DNA of 64,000 nucleotides. Source: Gammaproteobacteria bacterium (GTDB taxonomy: Bacteria > Pseudomonadota > Gammaproteobacteria > Steroidobacterales > Steroidobacteraceae). This document shows, one piece after another, positions 16,764 to 25,198 of the stretch. The position numbers were made by a program, and so were the translations under genes. The notes under the pieces are model-generated. The model searched no databases, was not told the DNA's origin, and saw only the letters and a list, made by a program, of their open reading frames with translations. The stretch lies in assembly GCA_025359205.1 (NCBI GenBank), contig JANYHD010000022.1, forward strand, positions 1 to 64,000, given 5' to 3'. Within the stretch, counting starts at the first letter, position 1. Each line of letters begins with the position of its first letter.

Positions 16764-18164
16764 ATGTACGCATTGCTGCGTCGCTTCGCTTGGGCAGCGC
16801 TGGCGGGCTCAGGGCTGCTGGCGCCACCGGGTGCCGCAGCCGATGCCACGCCGCTGGATTCCCCGCCGCGCGATTACTCGCAACTCGCGGCCCGCAGCAG
16901 CCCGGCCTGGGTGCACGATGGCGTCATCTACGAGATCTTCCCGCGCGCTTTTTCCGAGCGTGGCGATTTCAGGGGCGTGACCGCGCAGCTCGACCGCCTG
17001 CAGCAGCTCGGCGTGAATATCCTGTGGCTCATGCCGATCCATCCGATGGGCAAGCTCAAGAGCAAGGGCACGCTCGGCAGCCCTTATGCGGTGCGCGACT
17101 ACTACGGCATCGATCCCGCCTACGGCACGACTGACGATCTGCACCGCCTGGTGAGCGAGGCGCACAAGCGCAATCTCAAGGTGATCATCGACATCGTCGC
17201 CAATCACACCGCCTGGGATTCGGTGATGATGGCGCACCCGGACTGGTACACGCACGATGCGGGCGGCCACATCATTCCTCCCAACCCGGACTGGACCGAC
17301 GTCGCCGATCTCAACTACGACAACGTGGGCCTCCGCCGCTACATGCAGGACATGCTGGTGCACTGGCTCAAGGATTTTGACCTGGACGGCTTTCGTTGCG
17401 ACTTCGCTGCCGGCGTGCCCACGGATTTCTGGGAGCCAGTGCGCGATGCGCTGGCGAAGGCCAAGCCCGACATCGTCATGCTCGCGGAAGCCGATTCGCC
17501 GGAACTGCTGGTCAAGGCCTTCGACGCGGACTACGCCTGGAAGCTCTACGGCACGCTCGCTGACGTGTTGCAGAACGGCCGTCCGGCATCGAGCCTGCGC
17601 GATACCTGGCTGGCCGAGGCGGCGCAGTATCCGCACGGCGCGCTGCGCATGCGCTTCGCCGACAATCACGACCAGCGCCGCGCCATCGCCCGCTTCGGGG
17701 AGCCGGCGGCGCTGGCCGCCTCGGCGCTGATGTTCACACTCGATGGCGTGCCGATGCTCTACAACGGCATGGAGGTCGGCGATACCGCCGAGTCGGCGGC
17801 CCCCGCGCTGTTCGAGAAGTTGCCCGTGTTCTGGCAGAGCGCCGAGCTGCGGCCGTCATTCCCGCGCACCTTCCAGCAACTCATCGCGTTGCGCCAGGCA
17901 CATGCCGCGCTGCGCGCCGGCGACGTCCAGTGGCTCCACAACAGCGACGAAGGGCGCGTGCTGACATTCGGGCGGCACAGCGACGCTGAATCGATCGTCG
18001 TGGCAATCAACCTTTCGCCGCAGCCCTTCGTGGGCGTGACCGATACGGGTGGCGGCCGCTATCGAGACATCACTCCCGGCCGTGCGCCGAACGAGGCCAG
18101 CCTGCCCGCGCTGTCATTGGGCGCGTGGGAGTATCGCGTTTTCTTCCGCACCCAGGCTCCATGA
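16764..18164 (+). CDS. Secreted GH13 alpha-amylase-family enzyme
   Basis: This is an exported alpha-glucan hydrolase of 466 residues. It begins with arginines and an alanine-rich hydrophobic stretch ending GAAADA, a likely Sec signal, so the enzyme should work in the periplasm or at the surface. The GH13 barrel shows DGVIYEIFPRAFSERGDF, DIVANHTAWDS, DGFRCDFAAG (nucleophile Asp), IVMLAEADS (acid/base Glu) and FADNHDQRRA. The ATG at 16764 is chosen because the signal peptide begins there. It is divergent from the alpha-glucosidase across an operator and overlaps the DUF6445 gene by ATGA. It probably trims maltodextrins for transport. Confidence 0.9.
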   Translation: MYALLRRFAWAALAGSGLLAPPGAAADATPLDSPPRDYSQLAARSSPAWVHDGVIYEIFPRAFSERGDFRGVTAQLDRLQQLGVNILWLMPIHPMGKLKSKGTLGSPYAVRDYYGIDPAYGTTDDLHRLVSEAHKRNLKVIIDIVANHTAWDSVMMAHPDWYTHDAGGHIIPPNPDWTDVADLNYDNVGLRRYMQDMLVHWLKDFDLDGFRCDFAAGVPTDFWEPVRDALAKAKPDIVMLAEADSPELLVKAFDADYAWKLYGTLADVLQNGRPASSLRDTWLAEAAQYPHGALRMRFADNHDQRRAIARFGEPAALAASALMFTLDGVPMLYNGMEVGDTAESAAPALFEKLPVFWQSAELRPSFPRTFQQLIALRQAHAALRAGDVQWLHNSDEGRVLTFGRHSDAESIVVAINLSPQPFVGVTDTGGGRYRDITPGRAPNEASLPALSLGAWEYRVFFRTQAP

Positions 18165-18835
18165 ACCCCGCGCAGGTGCAGTTCGTAGGCATTGAGCGCC
18201 AACCGGTTATCCTGATCGACGAGTTCGTACCCGACCCACAGGCGCTGGTCGACGAGGCAGCCTCGCTTGAGTATTTGACGATCGGCGCGCACTACCCGGG
18301 CACGCGCGCGCCCGTCCCGCTGTCGCGGCTGCAAACCTTCATGCCCGGCATCGTCGATCTGGTCGTTGAGACCTTTGGCTGCGGTACGAAGCTGCGGCTG
18401 CTCGAGGCCTACTACTCAGTGGTGACGACGCGCCCGGAGACGCTGACACCCATTCAGCGATTGCCGCATTTTGACGGCCTGGAGCGCGAGCGCATTGCCC
18501 TGCTGCATTTCCTGAGCACCGATCGGACCAGCGGCACGGCTTTCTACCGGCATCGGTCGACCGGTTTCGAAAGCGTCGACGCGGCGCGGTACCCGCAATT
18601 TTGCGTGGCGCTCGAGCGTGACGCGGCGCGTCACGGTTTGCCGACGCCCGGATACATCAGCGATGACACGCCTATATATGAACAGACGGCTCGGTTCGAG
18701 GGCCGCTACAACCGGGCCCTGATCTATCGCGGCCATGCGCTGCACTGCGCCTGGCTGCCCGACGAACTGTCATTCTCGGCCGACCCGCGCTCCGGAAGGT
18801 TGACCGTGAATACCTTCCTGATGGGGTCAGCGTAG
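18161..18835 (+). CDS. DUF6445-like protein, putative 2-oxoglutarate/iron oxygenase
   Basis: This 224-residue protein resembles the DUF6445 family. A possible iron-binding facial triad is visible: H-x-D in PHFDGLERERIALLHFL and a later histidine in YRGHALHCAWL, with nearby arginines, the arrangement of prolyl-hydroxylase-like double-stranded beta-helix enzymes. That reading is inference and no activity is known to me. The ATG overlaps the stop of the secreted GH13 gene, so it belongs to a sugar operon. Relatives often accompany TonB receptors and halogenase-like genes, as here. No signal peptide is present. Confidence 0.75.
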   Translation: MNPAQVQFVGIERQPVILIDEFVPDPQALVDEAASLEYLTIGAHYPGTRAPVPLSRLQTFMPGIVDLVVETFGCGTKLRLLEAYYSVVTTRPETLTPIQRLPHFDGLERERIALLHFLSTDRTSGTAFYRHRSTGFESVDAARYPQFCVALERDAARHGLPTPGYISDDTPIYEQTARFEGRYNRALIYRGHALHCAWLPDELSFSADPRSGRLTVNTFLMGSA

Positions 18836-18884
18836 GTCCCGGACACGTGTGATTAGAAAGCAACAATGGCTGCAGTTAGTTGCA

Positions 18885-18898
18885 TGAATACGTATGCA
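18885..18898. promoter_or_regulatory. Operator before TonB-dependent receptor 1
   Basis: TGAATACGTATGCA, identical to the site at 11725, sits 136 bp before the GTG start of the receptor and 50 bp after the DUF6445 stop. A wider partial symmetry (TGCA on the left, TGCA on the right) surrounds it. It marks the receptor as a member of the same regulon as MFS2 and the GH13 pair. Confidence 0.75.
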
Positions 18899-19033
18899 GC
18901 GGGATTGGCAAGCGACTGATAGTCATTAAGATCGGCGGTAGAGAACTATTTACAACACTCCCCGGGGGGAGCAGCCGCGTGACCTTATGGGGAAGGCCGC
19001 GGCACGTACCAGCACAATCAAGGAGAATTCCTG

Positions 19034-21886
19034 GTGAAGACCTTTAAGACGAGCTTTCCGACCCAGCCGGCCGACCGCCGTTTCGCGTTTGCCGTCACCT
19101 CCACGGCGACGGGTTGCGCCATCCTGCTGCTGGCTGCGGCCGGCGCGGTGAATGCGCAGACTGCCCCTCAGTCGGCGGCCGCAAAGCCCGCTGATCAGCC
19201 TGAAGAAGTCATCGTCACCGGCATTCGCAAGGGCATCCAGGACGCCATCTCGGCCAAGAAGAGCAGCTCGTCGATCATCGAGGCCGTGTCGGCCGAAGAC
19301 ATCGGCAAGTTGCCCGACTCGTCCATCGCAGAGTCGATCGCCCGCCTCCCGGGCATTGCCGCGCAGCGTGTCAACGGTCGCGCGCAGACCATGTCGATCC
19401 GCGGCCTCGGCCCCGATTTCACCGTCACCACGTTCAACGGCCGCGAGCAGGCCACGACCAACGAGAACCGCTCGGTCGAATTCGACCAGTACCCCTCGGA
19501 GCTCGTCAGCCAGGTCAAGGTCTTCAAGACCCCGAACGCGGGCATGTCCTACCAGGGCATTGCCGGCACGACCGACATCGAGACTGTGCATCCGCTGACC
19601 TTCGGCAAGCGTGCCATTGCCGTCACCTACAAGCGTGAGAAGGACGGGCAGTCGGCCAACGTAAACGGGCTTCCAGATAGCGGTGACCGCGGCAACGTGA
19701 CCTATATCAACCAGTTCGCGGACAACACCGTCGGCGTCGCCTTCGGCGTCTCATTCAACAAGACGCCCTATCAGGCCCAGACGAAGGAGCCGTGGGGCTA
19801 CGCGGGCTTACCGACGCCGGCGTATCCGGCCGGTTCGGAGATCATCGGCGGCGACAAATCCGGCATCCAGTCCTCGTACTACGAGCGCATGGCTTACCTG
19901 GGTGTCCTCGAATACAAGCCGAATGACCAGCTGCACATGACCTTCGATGGCTATCATTCCAATTTCAAGGAACTGCAGACCATCCGCCGCATGGAATACG
20001 GCCTGCAATGGGCTTCCGGCTCGCTGACGACCCCGGGGCCGTTCGTGGGCAACCGCATGGTGTCGGGCACCTACACCAACGTGCCTTTCCTGGTCGTCGA
20101 GAACTACAACAACGACAACCACGCCAAGCTCGACTCGCTCGGCTGGAATACCGACTACAAGTTCAACGACGACTGGGCCCTGAATACCGACCTCAGCTGG
20201 TCGAAGGTCAAGCTCGACAAACTGCGGCTCGAGTCGACGGGTGGCAATGGAGCGGGCGCTGATCCGACCTTCCCGCCGCCGAAGGAAACCATCAGTTTCA
20301 CGACGAATGGCGAAGGTGTCAGCTTCCTGAATACTACAAACAACTACAGCAACTACAACACGACTTTCCTGACCGATCCGGGCGGCTGGGGTGGTGGCCC
20401 GACGCGCGCGGGATTCGTGGGTCACCCGAACTACAACGACGAAGTGAAGGCCATCCGGCTGGCGGTCGATCGCAAGCTGTCCACCAGCGTGTTCAACGAC
20501 CTGTCCTTCGGCCTCAACTATGCCGAGCGCACCAAGTCGAAGTACGAGTGGCAGAGCATGCTCGCGCTCCCGGGCGGCGTTTCGCACGCGGTGGTGCCGG
20601 ATGCCTTCCGCACCGGCGTGACGAATACGAGCTTCTTTGGCAATCCCTACGGCATGATCGGCTACGACGCCATCGGCCTGTTCCAGAGCGGGTATTTCAT
20701 CACCCAGGACTCACGCACCGATATCAACGCCAACACGGGCGATCGTACCTTCGACTACACCAGCACCTGGGACGTGACCGAGAAACTCACCACGCCGTAT
20801 GTGAAGCTCGACATCGATTCGCACGTAGGTGGCGTGGCCGTGACCGGCAACATCGGCCTGCAGGCTCAGAAAGTCGACCAGAGCGCCAACATCAATTTCG
20901 TCAACGGCATAGATCCGACCACGAAGGCGGTCATCGTCACCACCTCCAACCGCGGCGCTAAGTACACCGATGTACTGCCGAGCATGAACCTGAGTTTCAA
21001 GCTGGCGGAGGATATGCTGCTGCGGTTTGCGGCGGCCGTGACCGTGGCGCGCCCGCGCATGGACGAGATGGCCGGTGGCGCCAACCTCAGTGTGACGAGC
21101 GATACCGGCGTGCCGCCAACTTATAAGGGCCAGCCGTACTACTGGAGCCAGAACGGCGGCGGTAACCCGCAACTGCGCCCCTGGAAGGCCGACGCCTTCG
21201 ATCTGTCGTTCGAGAAGTACTTCGGCCGTAAGGGCTATGTGTCGGCTGCCATCTACTACAAGAACCTGAAGGACTACATCTACAACAGCAGCAAGATCAC
21301 CGACTTCACCGGAGTCGCGCTGCCCGTCGATCTCACGCAGACCTATGTCCTGGCGAATACAAACCGCATCGGCGTCAGCACCGTCAAGACCAATCTTACC
21401 GGTGGCCACATCGAGGGATTCGAGTTCACCGCTTCATTGCCGGGCGAGCTCTTCACTTCGGCGCTGGACGGATTCGGCCTGATCCTCAGCGGAGCCTGGA
21501 ACCGTTCGGCGGTGAATCCGACCGGCACCGGCGATGTACCGGTGCCGGGCCTGTCGAGCAAGATCATCAACAGTACCCTGTACTTTGAGAAGCACGGCTT
21601 CTCGGCGCGCGTCAGCAATCGCTACCGCGGCTCGTTCGTGGGCGAAATACCGTTGTTCGACAGCTCGCTGTCGACGAACACGGTCAAGTCCGAGTCGATC
21701 CTCGACGCGCAGGTTGGGTACTCGTTCGAGCAAGGCACCTTCAAGGGACTGAGCCTGAACCTGTCGGGTACGAACCTGACCGACGCTCCGTTTTCGTTGT
21801 ACCAGGTCGGGGCGAATCCCTTCGACCTGCTCAAGTACGAGAAGTACGGCGCGGTGTACGCCCTGGCGGCCACCTACAAGTTCTAG
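19034..21886 (+). CDS. TonB-dependent receptor 1 (Xanthomonas/Caulobacter type)
   Basis: This 950-residue outer-membrane transporter probably takes up maltodextrins, given its operator and neighbours. It has a signal region ending AGAVNAQ, a TonB box (EEVIVTG), a plug domain with EDIGKLPDSSIAESIARLPG and MSIRGLGPDFTVTTFNGREQ, and a long beta-barrel ending in the aromatic YALAATYKF that the BAM complex recognises. These plug motifs are typical of the TonB_Xanth_Caul group. The GTG start has AGGAG eight bases upstream. A strong hairpin terminator follows, then a halogenase-like gene. A MalA-like role is an inference. Confidence 0.94.
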   Translation: MKTFKTSFPTQPADRRFAFAVTSTATGCAILLLAAAGAVNAQTAPQSAAAKPADQPEEVIVTGIRKGIQDAISAKKSSSSIIEAVSAEDIGKLPDSSIAESIARLPGIAAQRVNGRAQTMSIRGLGPDFTVTTFNGREQATTNENRSVEFDQYPSELVSQVKVFKTPNAGMSYQGIAGTTDIETVHPLTFGKRAIAVTYKREKDGQSANVNGLPDSGDRGNVTYINQFADNTVGVAFGVSFNKTPYQAQTKEPWGYAGLPTPAYPAGSEIIGGDKSGIQSSYYERMAYLGVLEYKPNDQLHMTFDGYHSNFKELQTIRRMEYGLQWASGSLTTPGPFVGNRMVSGTYTNVPFLVVENYNNDNHAKLDSLGWNTDYKFNDDWALNTDLSWSKVKLDKLRLESTGGNGAGADPTFPPPKETISFTTNGEGVSFLNTTNNYSNYNTTFLTDPGGWGGGPTRAGFVGHPNYNDEVKAIRLAVDRKLSTSVFNDLSFGLNYAERTKSKYEWQSMLALPGGVSHAVVPDAFRTGVTNTSFFGNPYGMIGYDAIGLFQSGYFITQDSRTDINANTGDRTFDYTSTWDVTEKLTTPYVKLDIDSHVGGVAVTGNIGLQAQKVDQSANINFVNGIDPTTKAVIVTTSNRGAKYTDVLPSMNLSFKLAEDMLLRFAAAVTVARPRMDEMAGGANLSVTSDTGVPPTYKGQPYYWSQNGGGNPQLRPWKADAFDLSFEKYFGRKGYVSAAIYYKNLKDYIYNSSKITDFTGVALPVDLTQTYVLANTNRIGVSTVKTNLTGGHIEGFEFTASLPGELFTSALDGFGLILSGAWNRSAVNPTGTGDVPVPGLSSKIINSTLYFEKHGFSARVSNRYRGSFVGEIPLFDSSLSTNTVKSESILDAQVGYSFEQGTFKGLSLNLSGTNLTDAPFSLYQVGANPFDLLKYEKYGAVYALAATYKF

Positions 21887-21910
21887 CCCAGGCCGGGACG
21901 CAGTAACATG

Positions 21911-21947
21911 ACACCTGCCGGCAGCAATGCCGGCAGGTGTTTTCTTT
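21911..21947 (+). terminator. Terminator or attenuator between receptor 1 and halogenase 1
   Basis: A perfect 13-bp stem (21911-21923 with 21928-21940, starting ACACCTGCCGGCA) has a GCAA loop and is followed by TTTCTTT. It begins 24 bp after the receptor stop and ends 10 bp before the next start. It probably cuts read-through so that the receptor is made in excess of the flavoprotein. Confidence 0.85.
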
Positions 21948-21957
21948 GGAGCAGCGC

Positions 21958-23481
21958 ATGCCCGGCGTCGAGATCAAGTCGGTAGTCATCGTGGGCGGTG
22001 GCACGGCAGGCTGGATGACCGCGGCCGCCATTGCCAGGGTCATGGGACCGCGCCTGTCGGTAACGGTGGTGGAATCGGACGAGATCGGCATTGTCGGCGT
22101 GGGCGAGGCGACCATCCCTGCCATCAACCTGTTCAACCAGATGTTGGGCCTCGACGAGAACGATTTCCTGCGCAACACGCATGGCACCTTCAAACTGGGG
22201 ATCGAGTTCGTCAACTGGTACGAACGCGGCCATGCCTACATGCATTCCTTCGGCACGATCGGTAAGGACCTGGCCTATATACCCTTCCACAATTACTGGT
22301 TGCACGAGCATTTGCTCGGCCGCGGCGGGTCGCTGTGGGATTACAGCATCGATTTTGCCGCCGCCCGCCAGAATCGCTTTGCGCGTATGCCGCAGATCGA
22401 GGGCACGCCGCTTCCCGGCATCATCTACGCCTTTCATTTCGACGCCTCGCTCTATGCCGCTTACCTGCGCCGCTACGCGCAGCAGCTGGGCGTGCGGCGC
22501 ATCGAAGGCATGGTGGTCGACGTGCAACGCGAATCCGAGAGCGGCGACGTCAGGACGCTGCGCCTGAAGGACGGCCGCGAGCTCACGGGCGAGCTGTACA
22601 TCGATTGTTCGGGCTTTCGGGGGTTGCTGATCGAGCAGACGCTCAAGACTGGCTACGAGGACTGGACCCATTGGCTGCCCTGCGATCGCGCGCTGGCCGT
22701 GCCGAGCGAGCGGGTCAGCCCCCTGACGCCCTACACGCGCTCCACGGCGCAAGCGGCGGGTTGGCAATGGCGTATCCCTTTGCAGCACCGCACCGGCAAC
22801 GGACATGTGTACTCCTCGGCGCACATGAGCGACGAGCGCGCGCATGAACTGCTGCTTGGGAACCTTGATTCAAAGCCACTGGCCGAGGCGCGCCCGATCC
22901 GCTTCACCACCGGTCGCCGCCGCCAGCTGTGGAACCGCAACGTCGTGTGCCTGGGGCTCGCCAGTGGCTTCCTCGAGCCACTCGAGTCGACCGCGATCCA
23001 TCTCATCCAGGTGACGATCCAGCGCCTGATCCTGCTGTTCCCGGACCGCGGCGACAACTCGCGGCGGCGCGATGAATTCAATCGCTCGTCCGCGGCCGAA
23101 TACGAGTACGTGCGCGATTTCATCATCCTGCACTATCACGCCAACAACCGCGTGGGCGAGGCGTTCTGGGACGACTGCCGCCATATGTCGGTGCCCGATT
23201 CGCTGACGCACAAGATCGAATTGTTCCGCGAGACCGGCGGCATCTTCTGTCCGTCGCAGGACCTGTTCCAGCTGCCGAGCTGGCTGCAGGTCCTGTGGGG
23301 GCAGGGCATCAAGCCGCGGGCGGCCCACCCCTTCGTCGAGGCGGTGTCGCCCGGCGATCGTGCCGATTACCTCAAGGGCATCCGCGACCTGATCGCGGAC
23401 GCGGCGCGCAAGCTCCCGCTGCACGAGGAATTCATCGCCCGCAACTGCCAGTCGGCGGGTGCGGTGGCGCCCGTCAGGTGA
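21958..23481 (+). CDS. Tryptophan-halogenase-family flavoprotein 1
   Basis: The protein is related to FADH2-dependent tryptophan halogenases (507 residues). It has the dinucleotide fold VVIVGGGTAGWMTAA, the lysine in GTFKLGIEFVNW that corresponds to the catalytic Lys of PrnA-type enzymes, the halogenase motif [12 protein letters not shown], and [10 protein letters not shown] carrying the conserved Glu. The ATG at 21958 follows TTTGGAGC. The natural substrate is unknown. Relatives beside TonB receptors, such as BrvH and the Xanthomonas campestris enzymes, brominate indole in vitro as far as I recall. It lies just after TonB receptor 1 behind a terminator and converges with halogenase 2, overlapping by eight bases. 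Confidence 0.9.
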   Translation: MPGVEIKSVVIVGGGTAGWMTAAAIARVMGPRLSVTVVESDEIGIVGVGEATIPAINLFNQMLGLDENDFLRNTHGTFKLGIEFVNWYERGHAYMHSFGTIGKDLAYIPFHNYWLHEHLLGRGGSLWDYSIDFAAARQNRFARMPQIEGTPLPGIIYAFHFDASLYAAYLRRYAQQLGVRRIEGMVVDVQRESESGDVRTLRLKDGRELTGELYIDCSGFRGLLIEQTLKTGYEDWTHWLPCDRALAVPSERVSPLTPYTRSTAQAAGWQWRIPLQHRTGNGHVYSSAHMSDERAHELLLGNLDSKPLAEARPIRFTTGRRRQLWNRNVVCLGLASGFLEPLESTAIHLIQVTIQRLILLFPDRGDNSRRRDEFNRSSAAEYEYVRDFIILHYHANNRVGEAFWDDCRHMSVPDSLTHKIELFRETGGIFCPSQDLFQLPSWLQVLWGQGIKPRAAHPFVEAVSPGDRADYLKGIRDLIADAARKLPLHEEFIARNCQSAGAVAPVR

Positions 23482-24985
23482 CGGCCAGCGCGCCAGCGAG
23501 CCGCAGGAACTCCCGATGCGTCGTGCCCTCGCGCGCGATGGCGGCGATGTCGCCACGCAGGCGGCGCGTCACTTCCCGCAACTCATCGATGGGCAGCAGG
23601 TTCGCGAGCGGGTCCCACGATTGCGCTTCGATGCCGAAGTTGGCGTACATGCACACCCAGCTCGGGTCGAAGAAGGCCTCGGATTCGTACTGCACGATGA
23701 GCCCGCGTGCGCGATACAGCTCGAGCTTGTGATTCAGCGAATCCGGCAGCTTCATGTCGCGGCAGTAGCGCCACAGCTCGCCGCCGGCGCGGTGGTTGGC
23801 GCAGTAATGCAGGATGATGAAGTCGCGGATGCGCTCGAATTCCTGGATCGAGAGCCGGTTGTATTCCACCGCGAACCCAGGCGGCATCGCGGTGTCGGGC
23901 CACAAGTGCAGCAACTTGTCGATGCCCATCTGGATCAGAGAAATGCTGGTGGACTCCAGCGGTTCGAGGAAGCCGCCGGCGAGGCCGATGGCCACGCAGT
24001 TCTTCAGCCAGAATTTCCGCACGTGACCGGCACGGAAGCGCAGCGGATTGGGCGCCGCCAGCGCTTCGCCTTCCAGTTGACCCTGCAGCGCCTGCAGCGC
24101 CGCGTCGTCGGAGACGTGGTCGGAACTGTAGACGTAGCCGTTGCCGACGCGATTCTGCAGCGGAATGCGCCAGATCCAGCCCGCGGCCATGGCGCGCGAG
24201 CGTGTGTACGGGGCGATCGCGACCGGGTCTGCCGCCACACAGGGTATGGCGATGGCTCGGTCGCACATCAGCCAGTGGCGCCAGTCCTCGAAGCCCGCAT
24301 GCAGCGCGCCATCGATGAGCAGGCGATGGAATCCAGAACAGTCGATGTACAGCTCGCCGCTGACGCTCTCGCCATTGTCGAGCAGCAGCTGTTCGATGTG
24401 TCCGGCCTCGGGATGCAGGCGCACTTCCTGCAGCCTCGCGTCGATGCGCCGCACGCCGCGTGCTTCGCAGAACTGGCGCAGGTACTGGGCAAAGCGCCCG
24501 GCGTCAAAATGCACCGCCCAGTCGAACTGTTCGAAGTCGCCACGGGGCTCGCGCGGGGGCAGGAAAACCCGGCCCGCCCGCGCGAGTTGCGCGCCCAGCG
24601 CATAGTCGTCCAGTGGCGCACTCTCGCCCGCGGCGCGCAGTCGGTTCCACAGGTCGTGAAACGCAACAGGACCTGCCTGAATGCCGTAACGTCCGAAGGG
24701 ATGGATGAAGCTGTGGCCCTCGTGGCGCCAGCCGTCGAACTCGATGCCGAGCTTGATCGTGCCGTTGGTGGCGCGCATGAGTTCGTAGGCGTCGAGGCCG
24801 AGCGATTCGAAATAGCGCTTGATGGCCGGTACCGTGGCCTCGCCGACTCCGATGGTGCCGATCTGCGAGGACTCGATCAGCGTGACCGTGACACCCAACT
24901 TCCCCAGGCGGTGCAGCAGCGCCGCGGCGGTCATCCACCCGGCCGTGCCGCCGCCGAGGATCACGACCGATTTCACCGCCTGCAT
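23474..24985 (-). CDS. Tryptophan-halogenase-family flavoprotein 2
   Basis: This second paralog has 503 residues. Family motifs are intact: SVVILGGGTAGWMTAA, GTIKLGIEFDGW with the catalytic-type lysine, AGWIWRIPLQNR and [13 protein letters not shown] use the ATG at 24985 (MQAVKSVV); a GTG at 25009 adds eight residues and cannot be excluded. Unlike halogenases 1 and 3 it has no TonB receptor next to it on its strand. It converges on halogenase 1 and diverges from the TPR-oxygenase gene. It differs clearly from its neighbours in sequence, so it is not a recent duplicate. Confidence 0.9.
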   Translation of the reverse strand: MQAVKSVVILGGGTAGWMTAAALLHRLGKLGVTVTLIESSQIGTIGVGEATVPAIKRYFESLGLDAYELMRATNGTIKLGIEFDGWRHEGHSFIHPFGRYGIQAGPVAFHDLWNRLRAAGESAPLDDYALGAQLARAGRVFLPPREPRGDFEQFDWAVHFDAGRFAQYLRQFCEARGVRRIDARLQEVRLHPEAGHIEQLLLDNGESVSGELYIDCSGFHRLLIDGALHAGFEDWRHWLMCDRAIAIPCVAADPVAIAPYTRSRAMAAGWIWRIPLQNRVGNGYVYSSDHVSDDAALQALQGQLEGEALAAPNPLRFRAGHVRKFWLKNCVAIGLAGGFLEPLESTSISLIQMGIDKLLHLWPDTAMPPGFAVEYNRLSIQEFERIRDFIILHYCANHRAGGELWRYCRDMKLPDSLNHKLELYRARGLIVQYESEAFFDPSWVCMYANFGIEAQSWDPLANLLPIDELREVTRRLRGDIAAIAREGTTHREFLRLAGALAVT

Positions 24986-25104
24986 TAGATCCGCCAAGTG
25001 TTGCTCCACCGCTTCTGATTGTTATACCGGCGGCCGTTCCTTAGGTACCATGCCCCTAGGCCGAATTCCATTTCGGACAAAAGCATACTGTAAGACCGGC
25101 AGGG

Positions 25105-25128
25105 GCGGGCTATGAAGCGGGCTATGAA
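25105..25128 (+). repeat. Perfect 12-bp tandem duplication carrying a start codon
   Basis: GCGGGCTATGAA occurs twice in direct tandem (25105-25116 and 25117-25128). Each copy carries an ATG in the same frame, which opens the 28-residue frame at 25112. It lies in the leader of the TPR-oxygenase gene. Confidence 0.8.
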
Positions 25129-25198
25129 ACTGGGACCAATCGACCGGGCCAACATGGCCGCGTTTTTCGTCTTCATACTGTGGCTCGCGCAGCGCTGA
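25112..25198 (+). CDS. Possible 28-residue leader peptide
   Basis: An ATG after AGGGGCGGG opens a short frame that begins MKRAMKLGPIDRANMAAFF and ends FILWLAQR. The second half is hydrophobic. It overlaps the only plausible start (GTG 25180) of the TPR-oxygenase gene by 19 bases in another frame, so its translation could couple to that gene. It may simply be chance, or evidence of a displaced start for the larger gene. Confidence 0.3.
   Translation: MKRAMKLGPIDRANMAAFFVFILWLAQR

Noticed and set aside
23459-24988. A 509-codon plus-strand frame opposite halogenase 2
   Set aside because: The minus-strand reading has all halogenase motifs; the plus frame is a low-information Arg/His/Val-rich shadow.
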